Assembly (NCBI RefSeq): GCF_000934685.1
Contig: NZ_JYNQ01000001.1
Location: 2,654,501 to 2,718,500 of the forward strand
DNA: 64,000 nt
Direction of reading: 5' to 3'
DNA from: Lacinutrix sp. Hel_I_90
Lineage (GTDB): Bacteria > Bacteroidota > Bacteroidia > Flavobacteriales > Flavobacteriaceae
Part shown: piece after piece, positions 37,893 through 47,296 of the stretch
How the letters are laid out: every line of letters starts with the position of its first letter
Numbering within the stretch: position 1 is the stretch's first letter
The notes under the pieces: generated by a model
The model's input: the letters and a program-made list of their open reading frames with translations, nothing else
What the model was told of the DNA's origin: nothing
Databases searched by the model: none
Made by a program: the position numbers and the translations under genes

Positions 37893-38816
37893 TTAGAAGC
37901 GTCCGCCACTATTTTTTGTAGCCTTATTGGGTAAATTATCTCTTTCGTATTTGTTGTGAATGGTAATTATTGCGAGTCCAAAAAGAACAGCGACTATAAT
38001 AAGTATCGTATTAACGATACCACTAACACCAAATGAAATTCGGATTAAAATCGTTGAAATTATAAAACCAGAGTTCCTTATAATTTTATGAAATTGATCG
38101 GTATAGAAAAAGGTAATTAAAAGCAATACGACGTCAACAAGGATTAATACCGTAAAGATTTGATCGAAAAAGAGATTGTTAATACTATCAAATCCTGGGA
38201 ATTTTTCGGAAGATAGAGACATTTCTTGAAACCAATCTAAGAGCGTGTATATGGCCATGCATGAGAACAATGGCACCAAAATAATCGCAATTATTTTTTT
38301 CTTTCTTATAAACCTTTTAAGTATAGGCTTTAAATCTACTTTTTGTTCGAATTTTAGTTTGCCTTGTTTTTGAAATTGAAATATTAAATAGAAAAGCAAA
38401 AGTGATCCTACCAAGTCGTAAGTAAATTGAAGGTCTTCTTTTATTTCGAACCAGTGAGATGACAGTTCTAAAGACGATAAGTCTTTAAACAATTTACGAA
38501 TAATAATAAGTGTGATAATTTCATACTGCTTTATTATATAATTTGTAAACGATTTGGGTAAATAGTAAACTAAGAGATAAACTTCATAAATTAGAATAAA
38601 AGAAAAGGGGGTGTAAATTGCAGATATAGGATTGTTTAATAATTCTGGGTCTGACGGTAGGTCTATAAAACCGAATTTCAATAGGTAAATAACCAATAAG
38701 TGAATAAAAAAACTAATGATGGCAATGTAGAGAATGTTCTTTTCAATTTTTCTACGCGTCACCTCAGAAAGCAATTTATCAAATAAGAAGGGTAGGATGT
38801 TCTTTACTCTGGTCAT
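37893..38816 (-). CDS. Polytopic membrane protein of unknown function
   Basis: 307 residues with about seven hydrophobic segments (near 27-47, 66-86, 94-110, 134-150, 175-195, 222-240 and 253-288), a basic N-terminus and a basic, Asn/Gly-rich C-terminal tail. No motif was recognised. It follows the aminotransferase gene by 38 bp on the same strand and could be its operon partner, but no functional link is evident. Confidence 0.6.
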   Translation of the reverse strand: MTRVKNILPFLFDKLLSEVTRRKIEKNILYIAIISFFIHLLVIYLLKFGFIDLPSDPELLNNPISAIYTPFSFILIYEVYLLVYYLPKSFTNYIIKQYEIITLIIIRKLFKDLSSLELSSHWFEIKEDLQFTYDLVGSLLLFYLIFQFQKQGKLKFEQKVDLKPILKRFIRKKKIIAIILVPLFSCMAIYTLLDWFQEMSLSSEKFPGFDSINNLFFDQIFTVLILVDVVLLLITFFYTDQFHKIIRNSGFIISTILIRISFGVSGIVNTILIIVAVLFGLAIITIHNKYERDNLPNKATKNSGGRF

Positions 38817-38854
38817 ACTTACATATTTTGACTTGTTTTACTAACCTGGTCTAA

Positions 38855-40027
38855 CTAATTCATTTTTAAAAGCTCATTTTGAAATGCTTGTAAGCTTTTT
38901 CCAGGGACCACAGAATGCTCTAAGGCTATCAAAGCACGCTCTAAAGTGCTCAATACAGCGATAAGATCGTTTGCTGAGACTGAGCCCATGTGGCCGATTC
39001 TAAAATAATCGGCTTTTATTTCTGGAAGCAAACCTCCGGCAATAATCACATTATTAGCCACCATTTTAGCACTCAATGCACCGCCGTCTATGCCTTTAGG
39101 ATAGTACACTGCTGATAAAGTATTGGCTGCTATTGCATTTGTTTTTGGTAAAATCTCTAGGTTTAATGCGGCTATTCCTGCTCTAAAGGCCTTTGCTAAA
39201 TTTTGATGCCTTTTTATGCGCGTGTCCATGCCTTCTTGAACTATTATTTTCAGGCTAGTTTCTAAGGCTACAATCAAGTTAACGGCAGGTGTTCCAAAAT
39301 ACGAAGGTCGTCTGGCTTCATAAGCGGTCATTATGGGTAGCCAATTAGTCCAATCTGCGTAGTAATTACTTACAGGTGTTTTTCTGTTTTCCCAAACCTG
39401 TATTGCACTTTGCGATGCCATTAAGAGCGCAAGTCCTGGAGGCACACCAATGGCTTTTTGAGAGGCTGTTAAGACCACGTCAAGTTCCCATTCGTCTTGA
39501 TTTATTTCTTCTCCTGCAACCGAGCATACGCCATCTAAAATGCTTAAAACATTATATTTTTTGGCTAAATGGGCTATGGGTTTTGGGTCTACTAAAAGTC
39601 CTGTAGAGGTGTCTACATGAGTAAATGTTAAGGCTTTATAAGCTCTTGTTTTTAATTCTTTTTCAATGGCTTCAGGACTTACAACCTCGCCAAGAGGCGC
39701 TTCTAAAAGCGTTGTATTTGCACCATAACGCTCTAAGATATCCTTAAACCGTTTGCCAAAGTATCCTGAAGAAATGACCAAGACATCATCGTCTGTCTCT
39801 ATAAGATTGGCAGCAGCCATATCCATAGCCAATGTGCCTGTTCCTGAAACGATAAAAGGTTGTCCTTTAGGCGATTTCCATACGGTTCTCATTAGCTCAA
39901 GGCTGTTTGCAAAAACAGCAATAAAATCTGGAGCAACATGACTTGTTGTAGGGATGCTCATCGCGTGTAATACGTCTGGCTCAAACTCAATAGGACCAGG
40001 GATCATAAGTAATTTTCTGCCTTTCAT
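38855..40027 (-). CDS. Class V aminotransferase (alanine/serine-glyoxylate aminotransferase type)
   Basis: 390 residues, fold type I PLP enzyme. N-terminal MIPGPIEFEPDVLHAM, a phosphate-binding SGTGTLAMD, D in SILDGVCSVAGE and the PLP lysine in LTASQKAIG are visible. The family transfers amino groups to glyoxylate from alanine or serine. It follows an rraA-like gene by 11 bp and lies downstream of isocitrate lyase and malate synthase, so glyoxylate is a reasonable acceptor. The exact donor is not determined. Confidence 0.88.
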   Translation of the reverse strand: MKGRKLLMIPGPIEFEPDVLHAMSIPTTSHVAPDFIAVFANSLELMRTVWKSPKGQPFIVSGTGTLAMDMAAANLIETDDDVLVISSGYFGKRFKDILERYGANTTLLEAPLGEVVSPEAIEKELKTRAYKALTFTHVDTSTGLLVDPKPIAHLAKKYNVLSILDGVCSVAGEEINQDEWELDVVLTASQKAIGVPPGLALLMASQSAIQVWENRKTPVSNYYADWTNWLPIMTAYEARRPSYFGTPAVNLIVALETSLKIIVQEGMDTRIKRHQNLAKAFRAGIAALNLEILPKTNAIAANTLSAVYYPKGIDGGALSAKMVANNVIIAGGLLPEIKADYFRIGHMGSVSANDLIAVLSTLERALIALEHSVVPGKSLQAFQNELLKMN

Positions 40028-40038
40028 TATTTTTTATA

Positions 40039-40518
40039 TTAGTTAACCAAATTAATTTTGCTTATAAGTATGCCATCTAAATCTACATAAATATAATCAT
40101 GAGGAATAAAGGTAACACCTCCAAATTTAACTGGTACATCAACCGCTCCTATATTTTGTTTAATACTTTTAACAGGAGAGGTGTTTAATGCTCTTATGCC
40201 AATATTCATAGTATTAATAAGATCACTATCGCGAATACAACCGTTTACTACAATGCCTTTCCAATTGTTTTGTATGGCTAATGCTGCTAATTGATCGCCT
40301 ACTAAGGCGCAGCGTAATGAGGCGCCGCCATCAATAACGAGTACTTTGCCTTTTCCGTCGGATTCTAATTGCTTTCTAACTAGGGTATTGTCTTCAAATA
40401 ACTTTAGTGTTGTTATTTTTCCTGAAAACGCCTTTTTAGCCCCAAACGAATTAAAAATAGGAGCAACACAACTCAGTTGTTCGTGGTGGGCATCCCAAAG
40501 ATCTGCTGTTGTAAACAT
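40039..40518 (-). CDS. rraA: RraA-family protein (RNase E regulator-like or aldolase)
   Basis: 159 residues. The family signature GDQLAALAIQNNWKGIVVNG followed by CIRDSDLI places the G...RD metal/substrate motif at about 75-100. E. coli RraA inhibits RNase E. Related proteins are 4-hydroxy-4-methyl-2-oxoglutarate/oxaloacetate aldolases, which need an RD-x-x-D/E arrangement. Here the motif is RDSD, so activity is uncertain. The position directly upstream of a glyoxylate-type aminotransferase leaves a metabolic role possible. Confidence 0.82.
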   Translation of the reverse strand: MFTTADLWDAHHEQLSCVAPIFNSFGAKKAFSGKITTLKLFEDNTLVRKQLESDGKGKVLVIDGGASLRCALVGDQLAALAIQNNWKGIVVNGCIRDSDLINTMNIGIRALNTSPVKSIKQNIGAVDVPVKFGGVTFIPHDYIYVDLDGILISKINLVN

Positions 40519-40562
40519 GGTTATAGGGTTTATTTAAATAGGTTGCTTTAAGTGGTAATAGT

Positions 40563-40594
40563 AAAAAGGCAACATGTAACACGTTGCCTTTTTT
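40563..40594 (-). terminator. Terminator after isocitrate lyase
   Basis: AAAAAGGCAAC (40563-40573) pairs with GTTGCCTTTTT (40583-40593), an 11-bp perfect stem with T-runs on both strands. It separates the aceB-aceA unit from rraA. Confidence 0.9.
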
Positions 40595-40612
40595 GAAATA
40601 TTGAAATACCAA

Positions 40613-42238
40613 TTATTTGTCTAGAACAAGCTCTCGTTTTGGCTCATTTATTTTAACTTCAAACTGGTTTGAAGTGTTATTTTCACCTCCAGCTTTTAAA
40701 GCTTTTTCTCCTGCAAAGAATGTCTTATGGTCATCCCCTAAGTCAGATCCTGCCATTCTTTGGTGTTTTACACAAGAAACACCTTTGCGAATTTCTTGTC
40801 TTTGCACCCCTTTTACGTAAGCTAACATACCTTCTTCACCAAAATAGCCTTCAGTTAAATCATTCATATGAAGGGCTGTTGTATGATACGTTGGTAAGGT
40901 TATTAAGTGATGAAAAATACCCGCTTCTCTTGCACCATCTATTTGGAAGGTTTTAATTTTTTCATCTGCACGATGGCACAATTCTGAATTGTCATATTCT
41001 ACAGCCATTAAATTATTTCTATCGTAAGCGGTCATGTTTTCACCTTCTGCAAGCATTTCTTCATACGCTTGGTTACGGAAGTTTAAAGTCCAGTTAAACG
41101 ATGGTGAGTTATTGTAAACAAGTTTAGCATTTGGTATCACTTCTTTAACTCTATTTACCATATGCGCAATTTGCTTCACATTTGGTGTTGGTGTTTCAAT
41201 CCATAATAGGTCTGCACCATTTTGAAGACTAGTAACGCAATCTAAAACAACGCGATCTATATTAGAACCCTCTTTAAATTTATATAAACCATTTGCTAAT
41301 CTTACAGGACGCACTAATTTACCATCTCGTTTAAGAAGTACATCGTCTTCTTGGGCATCAGTAATAGCTATTTCTTCGGCCTCTACAAACGCTAAGTACT
41401 GAGAAGCTAAATCTCCAGGTTCTTGACTCACTGGTAATTTTTGAGTTAATCCAGCACCTTCAGAATCTGTTCTGGCAACGATAATACCGTCATCTACTCC
41501 TAATTCTAAAAACGCATAACGAATGGCATTTAATTTAGCAATAAAATCTTCATGAGGTACGGTTACCTTTCCGTCTTGGTGACCACATTGCTTAGCATCA
41601 GAAACTTGGTTTTCTATCTGAATAGCGCAAGCGCCAGCTTCAATCATTTTTTTTGTTAATAAATAAGTGGCCTCTTCATTACCAAAACCAGCATCAATAT
41701 CAGCAATAATTGGAACGATATGTGTTTCAAAGTTGTCAATTTGATCTTGTACATCTTCTCCTTTTTCAAGTCTTTTAAACAAATCATTTAACTCTATAGC
41801 ATCTGCTTGACGTAGAAAATCATAGATTTCTGCGATAAGACTAGGAACCGCTGTTTTTTCGTGCATTGATTGGTCTGGTAATGGTCCAAATTCTGAACGT
41901 AATGCCGCTACCATCCAACCTGAAAGGTATAAATATCTTTTGCTAGTTGTTTTGTGGTGTTTTTTAACTGCAATCATTTTTTGCTGTGCCACAAAACCAT
42001 GCCAGCAACCTAGTGATTGTGTATAGTTTGAAGCATCTGCATCGTATGCTGCCATATCTTCTCTCATGATACCAGCCGTATATCTAGCGATATCTAAACC
42101 TGTTTTAAAACGGTTTTGAGTAACCATTCTTGCTGCACTTTCTGGATTTATTGCGTTCCAAGTTTTTCCATACTTTGCTTTTAGGTTTCTTACGGTCTCT
42201 AATGCAGAGCTATAATTTGATTGTGATAAATTTTTCAT
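40613..42238 (-). CDS. aceA: Isocitrate lyase
   Basis: 541 residues, the longer form of the family. ADIDAGFGNEEATY, the catalytic-loop cysteine in AKQCGHQDG (KKCGH in most homologues), VARTDSEGAG, and the late NNSPSFNW and HQRMAGSD are visible. It splits isocitrate to glyoxylate and succinate. It lies 74 bp downstream of malate synthase on the same strand and both probably form one operon, ended by the terminator at 40563. The Q for K change beside the catalytic Cys is conservative. Confidence 0.96.
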   Translation of the reverse strand: MKNLSQSNYSSALETVRNLKAKYGKTWNAINPESAARMVTQNRFKTGLDIARYTAGIMREDMAAYDADASNYTQSLGCWHGFVAQQKMIAVKKHHKTTSKRYLYLSGWMVAALRSEFGPLPDQSMHEKTAVPSLIAEIYDFLRQADAIELNDLFKRLEKGEDVQDQIDNFETHIVPIIADIDAGFGNEEATYLLTKKMIEAGACAIQIENQVSDAKQCGHQDGKVTVPHEDFIAKLNAIRYAFLELGVDDGIIVARTDSEGAGLTQKLPVSQEPGDLASQYLAFVEAEEIAITDAQEDDVLLKRDGKLVRPVRLANGLYKFKEGSNIDRVVLDCVTSLQNGADLLWIETPTPNVKQIAHMVNRVKEVIPNAKLVYNNSPSFNWTLNFRNQAYEEMLAEGENMTAYDRNNLMAVEYDNSELCHRADEKIKTFQIDGAREAGIFHHLITLPTYHTTALHMNDLTEGYFGEEGMLAYVKGVQRQEIRKGVSCVKHQRMAGSDLGDDHKTFFAGEKALKAGGENNTSNQFEVKINEPKRELVLDK

Positions 42239-42312
42239 AATTTTGGGCTACGTTATTTAGTATTAATAATTAGATCCTGTTGTTTGTTGTCGCAAGCGCA
42301 GGATTGTTTTTT

Positions 42313-43911
42313 TTATATGTATTGGTATGCTGGAAGGGTTAAAAACTCTTCGAATTTTTCTGAAATTACTAGGGTATTAAATAAATCTATGGCTAATTCG
42401 AACTTGCTGTTCTTCAGGTTGTTTTCGCCAAATTCTGAAATGATTTTTTCTACTTCGTCATCAAATAATTCCGTGTACAATTCATTGTTGAATGTTCTTC
42501 CATCCTCAAGGACGACTTCGTTTTTTAACCATTGCCATACTTGAGTTCTTGAAATTTCGGCAGTAGCGGCATCTTCCATTAAATTGTAAAGAGCTACAGC
42601 GCCATGACCTCTTAGCCAAGCTTCGGTATATAAAATACCAACATTAATGTTTTTTCTTATGCCGGCTTCTGTTACCGTACCTTTTGGTAGTTCTACTAAA
42701 TCTTGTTCGGTTATGTTTATATCGTTACGTGTAACATGCATTTGGTTTGGTGTTGGCATGTATTTGTTAAATTCTGCCATGGCAACCTCTACTAAAGCTG
42801 GGTGTGCCACCCAAGTACCATCATGTCCGTTTTTTGCTTCACGTTCTTTATCTTTTCGCACTTTTTCTAGAGCGACTGCATTTGCAGCTTCGTCATTTTT
42901 AATAGGAATTTGCGCTGCCATTCCGCCAATGGCTAAAATGCCTCTTTTGTGGCAACGTTGTATCACCAATTTTGAATACGCATCCATAAAAGGAGTGGTC
43001 ATGGTGACTTGATCACGGTTTGGCACTACAAAATTAGGATGATTTCTAAATTTTTTAATATAAGAGAAAATGTAATCCCAGCGCCCGCAATTTAATCCCA
43101 CAATATGGTCTTTAAGTTCGTAGATGATTTCATCTAGCTGAAAACTTGCAGTAATTGTTTCTATTAAAACAGTCGCTTTAAAAGTGCCCTTAGGAACTTC
43201 TAAATAGTCTTGGGCAAAAGTAAAGACGTCATTCCACCAGCGCGCTTCTAAATAGTGTTCTAATTTTGGCAAGTAGAAATAAGGTGCTGTACCATTTTCC
43301 ATCATTGTTTTTGTATTATGGAAGGCATATAAACCAAAATCAACTAGGCTACCAGAGCTTTCTTCATTATTAATAAGAAGATGTCTTTCGTTTAAATGTA
43401 AGCCTCTTGGTCTAACAAGTAATACGGCAGTTTCAGGATTTAGTTTGTATGATTTATTGCGTTTAGTATCTGTTAATGAGATGGTTTTAGTATTGGCATC
43501 TATTAAATTTTGTTGGCCTTCAATGGCATTTTTCCAGGTAGGAGAATTACTGTCTTCTAAGTCGGCCATAAAGGTTTTGGTGCCAGAATTAAGCGCGTTA
43601 ATAATCATTTTCCTATCTACAGGTCCTGTTATTTCTACACGTCTGTCTTGCAAGTCATGTGGGATACTTCCAGCTTTCCAATCGCCCGCTCTAATGGCTT
43701 TAGTTTCTTTTGGGAATTCTGGAAATTTACCTTCATCAAACACCTTTTGTTGTTGTTCTCTTTTTTCTAACAAGGCTAAACGCGGGGCGTTAAATTTTTC
43801 ATGAAGTGCTGTTAAAAAATTGAAGGCTTCATCTGTAAGTATTTCTGGATAGTAATTATTTACTTCTCTAGAAAACGTGATTTTAGGTAGTTTTAAAAGT
43901 GTGGTTCCCAT
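42313..43911 (-). CDS. aceB: Malate synthase (A type)
   Basis: 532 residues. RPRGLHLNERHL, TVLIETITASFQLDEIIYEL with the Mg ligand, GLNCGRWDYIFS, and the C-terminal catalytic loop region (VEDGRTF-like, here VVLEDGRTFNNE) are present. It condenses glyoxylate with acetyl-CoA to malate. It is first of the aceB-aceA pair, preceded within 90 bp by two palindromes likely to be operator sites. Confidence 0.96.
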   Translation of the reverse strand: MGTTLLKLPKITFSREVNNYYPEILTDEAFNFLTALHEKFNAPRLALLEKREQQQKVFDEGKFPEFPKETKAIRAGDWKAGSIPHDLQDRRVEITGPVDRKMIINALNSGTKTFMADLEDSNSPTWKNAIEGQQNLIDANTKTISLTDTKRNKSYKLNPETAVLLVRPRGLHLNERHLLINNEESSGSLVDFGLYAFHNTKTMMENGTAPYFYLPKLEHYLEARWWNDVFTFAQDYLEVPKGTFKATVLIETITASFQLDEIIYELKDHIVGLNCGRWDYIFSYIKKFRNHPNFVVPNRDQVTMTTPFMDAYSKLVIQRCHKRGILAIGGMAAQIPIKNDEAANAVALEKVRKDKEREAKNGHDGTWVAHPALVEVAMAEFNKYMPTPNQMHVTRNDINITEQDLVELPKGTVTEAGIRKNINVGILYTEAWLRGHGAVALYNLMEDAATAEISRTQVWQWLKNEVVLEDGRTFNNELYTELFDDEVEKIISEFGENNLKNSKFELAIDLFNTLVISEKFEEFLTLPAYQYI

Positions 43912-43961
43912 ATTGTTGTAATTTTATAGTACAATATTAAAACAAACTTTTTAATAAAACA

Positions 43962-43998
43962 AGCGAACGTTCGCTAAATATTGTTTTTCGCAAAACAA
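43962..43998. promoter_or_regulatory. Two palindromes upstream of aceB
   Basis: AGCGAACGTTCGCT (43962-43975) is a perfect 14-bp palindrome. TTGTTTTTCGCAAAACAA (43981-43998) has 7-bp perfect arms around TCGC. A further GTTCGCC half-site occurs near 44003. They lie 51-87 bp before the aceB start and share the GCGAA/TTCGC core, as expected for a regulator of the glyoxylate shunt. Confidence 0.6.
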
Positions 43999-44396
43999 AA
44001 TAGTTCGCCAGTAAGATTCATAAGTTGTTAAAGCTAAAAATTATACCTCATGTCTTTTAAGGTGAACGCTAAAGTATATGGGGGACTGTGAAGCGATTTC
44101 CCTGCATGGCTTTGGTGCTGTTTTTAGAATTTTGTTGGACTTATGGGTAGAAAAAAAATAGTTATAAAAATCTAACGCAGCGAAAATTTCAAGACATTAT
44201 GGGAATGAGAAAAGGGTCGAGCACCACCTGGAGGATTCAATAGACCTTATTAAAAGGTGTGGCTTATATTAGGTCTCTAAAATGTTATTTGGTAAATGTA
44301 TGCCTAACACAAGCAAATCTTTTCGGATTAAATTAAAGACGAAACGCAGCAATATGTTAGCGCTTTAAGTTGTTTATTTGTACTTAGAAATAATTT
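43999..44396. other. Intergenic region, no gene seen
   Basis: About 400 bp between divergent aceB and the LysE-type gene. Only frames under 20 codons were found, and no repeat or clear promoter was recognised. Confidence 0.5.
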
Positions 44397-45014
44397 ATGA
44401 GCGTTTTTACTTGTGTTCTTTTGGGATTTACTGTTGCCTTTCTTGGTAGTATTACACCAAGTTTTTTAAATTTAACCGTTGTTAAATTTAGTTTAAAAAG
44501 TGGCAGAAAAGCGGCTTTTTTTTTGATAGGAGGTTTTGCTACCGTGTTGTTTTTTCATGCCAATATTGGTGCTTATCTATCGAGTGTTTTGATGAAAAAT
44601 TCAGAATACATTACACTCATTCAAAAAGTGGGAACAGGAATTCTTATTCTTTTGGCTATTCATTTTTTTAGATTGCATTTCACTTTGAAAATACAAAAAA
44701 AGAAAACCAAAATTGATAAGTCGAAAGCCTATTTACATGGTGTTGGTATGGCCTTACTCAACACATTTGCTATTCCATTTTATTTCACGTCTATTTCTTT
44801 GCTAATAGGCCTAGATTATTTTGAGTATTCTGTCCTAAATGGTTTTTATTTTTCAATAGGTTCTACCATGGGCTCATTTTCCTTATATGCCTTGTATGCC
44901 ATAGGCGCTAGTAAAATTGAACACAAATTAACTTTTATAGCAACTAAAATGAATTTTATTTTGGGTTGTTTAACAGGTGTTGTTGGTTTGGGGAATCTTA
45001 TTTATTTATTATAA
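44397..45014 (+). CDS. LysE-family transporter
   Basis: 205 residues with six hydrophobic helices. The opening GFTVAFLGSITPSFLNLTVVKFSLKSG is the LysE/RhtB-type N-terminus (a G-x-x-x-PG-like signature, here SITPS). It exports an amino acid or related compound through the inner membrane; the substrate is unknown. It stands alone at the left edge of the accessory region. Confidence 0.75.
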   Translation: MSVFTCVLLGFTVAFLGSITPSFLNLTVVKFSLKSGRKAAFFLIGGFATVLFFHANIGAYLSSVLMKNSEYITLIQKVGTGILILLAIHFFRLHFTLKIQKKKTKIDKSKAYLHGVGMALLNTFAIPFYFTSISLLIGLDYFEYSVLNGFYFSIGSTMGSFSLYALYAIGASKIEHKLTFIATKMNFILGCLTGVVGLGNLIYLL

Positions 45015-45132
45015 GTTAAGCTAAAAAAAATAATTATTTTCTGAACTATGGTTGGAAACAATTAGCTAATTCTTCATATCCAGCTAATTTAGAATTTGTT
45101 AAATTAAAATTCGCCTAGGGAGGAATAGTAAA

Positions 45133-45362
45133 TCACAAGTAAATAATTGTTCTCCATCCATTAGAACCCATTCCTGTTTTAATCGATGCATATAGATTGC
45201 GTAAATCCATTATTTCTTGAAACCTAAGGGTATTTATATGAGGAACTCTGGCTATTTTACGAGGTCTTTAGTCTCAATAGATTTATCTGTTTTATTCTCA
45301 TTTTTGTTTATATGTAGTCCTGTGTAGAAATTACCAAACGATATTTTATGAATATTTGTCAT
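45133..45362 (-). pseudogene. Small gene broken by a one-base frameshift
   Basis: ATG at 45360-45362 opens 36 codons (MTNIHKISFGNFYTG ... IETKDLVK) and stops at TAG 45252-45254. The overlapping frame continues as KIARVPHINTLRFQEI ... GSNGWRTIIYL to TGA at 45133-45135. Adding one A to the GTAAAATAG run at the junction would read ...KDLVKIARVPH... and give one 76-residue protein. I do not recognise the family. Confidence 0.5.
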
Positions 45363-45447
45363 CGCGTATTACATTATATTTTATTGAATCTCAGTGTATT
45401 TGTAAAATAAAAATTCATGAGAAATAATCGTAGGGGGTAATTGCGGC

Positions 45448-45915
45448 TTAAGCCTCTAATATTTCAGAAATCAGGATCTGATATTCTTGAATATTTCTTT
45501 CGTATTTTTTCTGTACTCTAATCCACAACAAAAGACCAATGGCTAAAAGTATGGCTCCAATTAAATACATGTACACACTGCTATTTTCTCTAGAGAATAC
45601 GGCAATTAGAATGCTGAAACCCGCAATTATATTTGTAACTATTACTAATTTCCACAAAAAGTGTTGATTAAAAGAAATTTCTACATCGGTTTCATTTTCA
45701 ATATCTGTTTGTGATAGTTTTCCATGTACAACAATGCTGTTTAAAAAGAACAAGTACCACGCATATAGAATACGTTTACGCATTTTAAAAGTTATGAAAT
45801 TGTTTTTTTCGTGGTTCATATTAAATACAAACCCGTTAACAGGTCCAACGGCGGCTTCTAAACGTTTACTAATTACTTTAGGATTACTTTTTGATTTAAA
45901 ATTCCATTTTTTCAT
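45448..45915 (-). CDS. Unknown protein with two membrane helices
   Basis: 155 residues. A basic N-terminus (KKWNFKSKSNPK) and a soluble part are followed by two hydrophobic helices (about 90-108 and 115-132) and a charged coiled C-terminus (RVQKKYERNIQEYQILISEILEA). Function unknown. The broken membrane-protein gene at 46097-46366 has a similar layout (helices then a charged tail), but I could not establish homology. Confidence 0.55.
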   Translation of the reverse strand: MKKWNFKSKSNPKVISKRLEAAVGPVNGFVFNMNHEKNNFITFKMRKRILYAWYLFFLNSIVVHGKLSQTDIENETDVEISFNQHFLWKLVIVTNIIAGFSILIAVFSRENSSVYMYLIGAILLAIGLLLWIRVQKKYERNIQEYQILISEILEA

Positions 45916-45954
45916 GATAGTGTTTTCAATGTTTGGAAGGTACCAAGTTAGTTA

Positions 45955-46060
45955 AGGTACTAATTTAGGAAATATAAACCGAATATTGCACCTGAGAAAG
46001 ACATGGGCAGTTTACTGGTGTAAGCAATTTTTGTAAGTAAACTAGAACCAGTAATACATG
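45955..46060. repeat. Diverged copy of the accessory-region repeat
   Basis: The stretch CTAATTTAGGAAATATAAAC (from about 45958) and the following CGAATA match the core of the repeats at 47342 and 50356, and a later TTTTGTAAGTAAACTAG matches TTTTCGTAAGTAGGCTAG at 47411. The remainder is weakly similar. It lies just past the 3' end of the broken gene at 46097-46366, the same position the other copies take relative to their genes. Confidence 0.4.
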
Positions 46061-46096
46061 ATATACTTCTTAAGTTGGCCTTTCGTTTTTACTATT

Positions 46097-46366
46097 TTAA
46101 GCGGTTATATCGTTTTTTAAGGTCACACTATCTTTCAGTTTTTGCATCTCTTTTTTGACGCTTTTCCTAATTATAATAAAAAGGATTATTCCAATAGTTA
46201 CATACGAAACATCGAATAAAACTAAAGTTCAAAACGCTATGTATAAACTAAATTCAGGTGTAATCATATAAAATCCAACAGTATATAAACCAATAATTAT
46301 AGGAGCAATAACGTGATGAATTGTTTTTCTAAATTGATGAAACGTAATAGCGTTTTCCGCTTTTGT
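46097..46366 (-). pseudogene. Remnant of a small membrane protein gene with in-frame TGA
   Basis: One frame of 90 codons reads TKAENAITFHQFRKTIHHVI ... then a TGA (46229-46231) and continues TLVLFDVSYVTIGIILFIII ... KNDITA to TAA. The two halves encode hydrophobic helices and a charged C-terminus. No start codon is seen at the left edge, so the 5' end is also lost. Family unknown. Confidence 0.5.
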
Positions 46367-46399
46367 TTAAACATTAGTTAAAATGGCTTGTTTTTTAAC

Positions 46400-47296
46400 T
46401 CAGTTCTTTGTCCGGTGTTGTACTTGTTCTTCATGCGGTTCAATATGAATGAGTACATGTCCTAAATTTGGTATTTCTTTTCGTAAATAGTCTTTTAATT
46501 TATGGGCAATGTCGTGACCGGATTTTACTGTAATTTCACTATTGACAATGGCGTGTAAATCAACGTGGAATTTCATTCCGGATTTTCTAATAAAACATTT
46601 CTCTGTGTCTAGAACACCTGTAACTTCTGTTGATTTTTCTCTAATTTGAAGTATTAAGTCGTCATAAAGTTGTTCGTCCATAACTTCTCCTAATGCTGGC
46701 CGTAATATTAAATAACTGTTATATAAGATAAACGCAGAAGCAAATAGTGCTGCCCAATCATCAGCAGTTTCAAAACCTTTTCCAAATAATACTGCTATTG
46801 AAATTCCAATAAATGCCATTATCGAAGTTATAGCATCACTTCTATGATGCCAAGCATCTGCTTTTAGAGAAGAACTATTGGTTTGTTTACTTTTCTTGAT
46901 TACGATTTGAAATGATATTTCTTTCCAAACGATTATGAGACCCAAAACAATCAAAGTCCATGATTTCGGAATTTTATGAGGGGTTTGAATGTTTTGGATA
47001 CTTTCATATGCAATAATTGTAGCAGAAACAACAAGAAAAGCCACAACTCCGAATGTAATTAAGGGTTCAATTTTTCCGTGCCCATACGGGTGGTTTTCGT
47101 CGGCGGGTCGTTTGGCATATTTAAATCCTAATAAAACTAAAAATGAAGCAAAAATATCAGTTGTCGATTCAATGGCATCTGCAATTAAAGCATAAGAATT
47201 TCCAAAAAATCCGGCAAGTCCTTTTATCAAGGCTAAGGCAATATTTCCAATGATGCTGAAATAGGTTGTTTGTATTGCAGTTTTTTCGTTGTTCAT
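46400..47296 (-). CDS. Cation diffusion facilitator (CDF) metal transporter
   Basis: 298 residues with six membrane helices (about 10-205) and a cytoplasmic C-terminal domain (about 210-290). The metal site in helix 2 is ADAIESTTDI (Glu in place of the first Asp of DxxxD) and in helix 5 HHRSDAITS (HxxxD). It exports zinc, iron or cobalt in exchange for protons. The first 50 bases of the plus-strand copy of its start region are repeated at 50296. Confidence 0.9.
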   Translation of the reverse strand: MNNEKTAIQTTYFSIIGNIALALIKGLAGFFGNSYALIADAIESTTDIFASFLVLLGFKYAKRPADENHPYGHGKIEPLITFGVVAFLVVSATIIAYESIQNIQTPHKIPKSWTLIVLGLIIVWKEISFQIVIKKSKQTNSSSLKADAWHHRSDAITSIMAFIGISIAVLFGKGFETADDWAALFASAFILYNSYLILRPALGEVMDEQLYDDLILQIREKSTEVTGVLDTEKCFIRKSGMKFHVDLHAIVNSEITVKSGHDIAHKLKDYLRKEIPNLGHVLIHIEPHEEQVQHRTKN

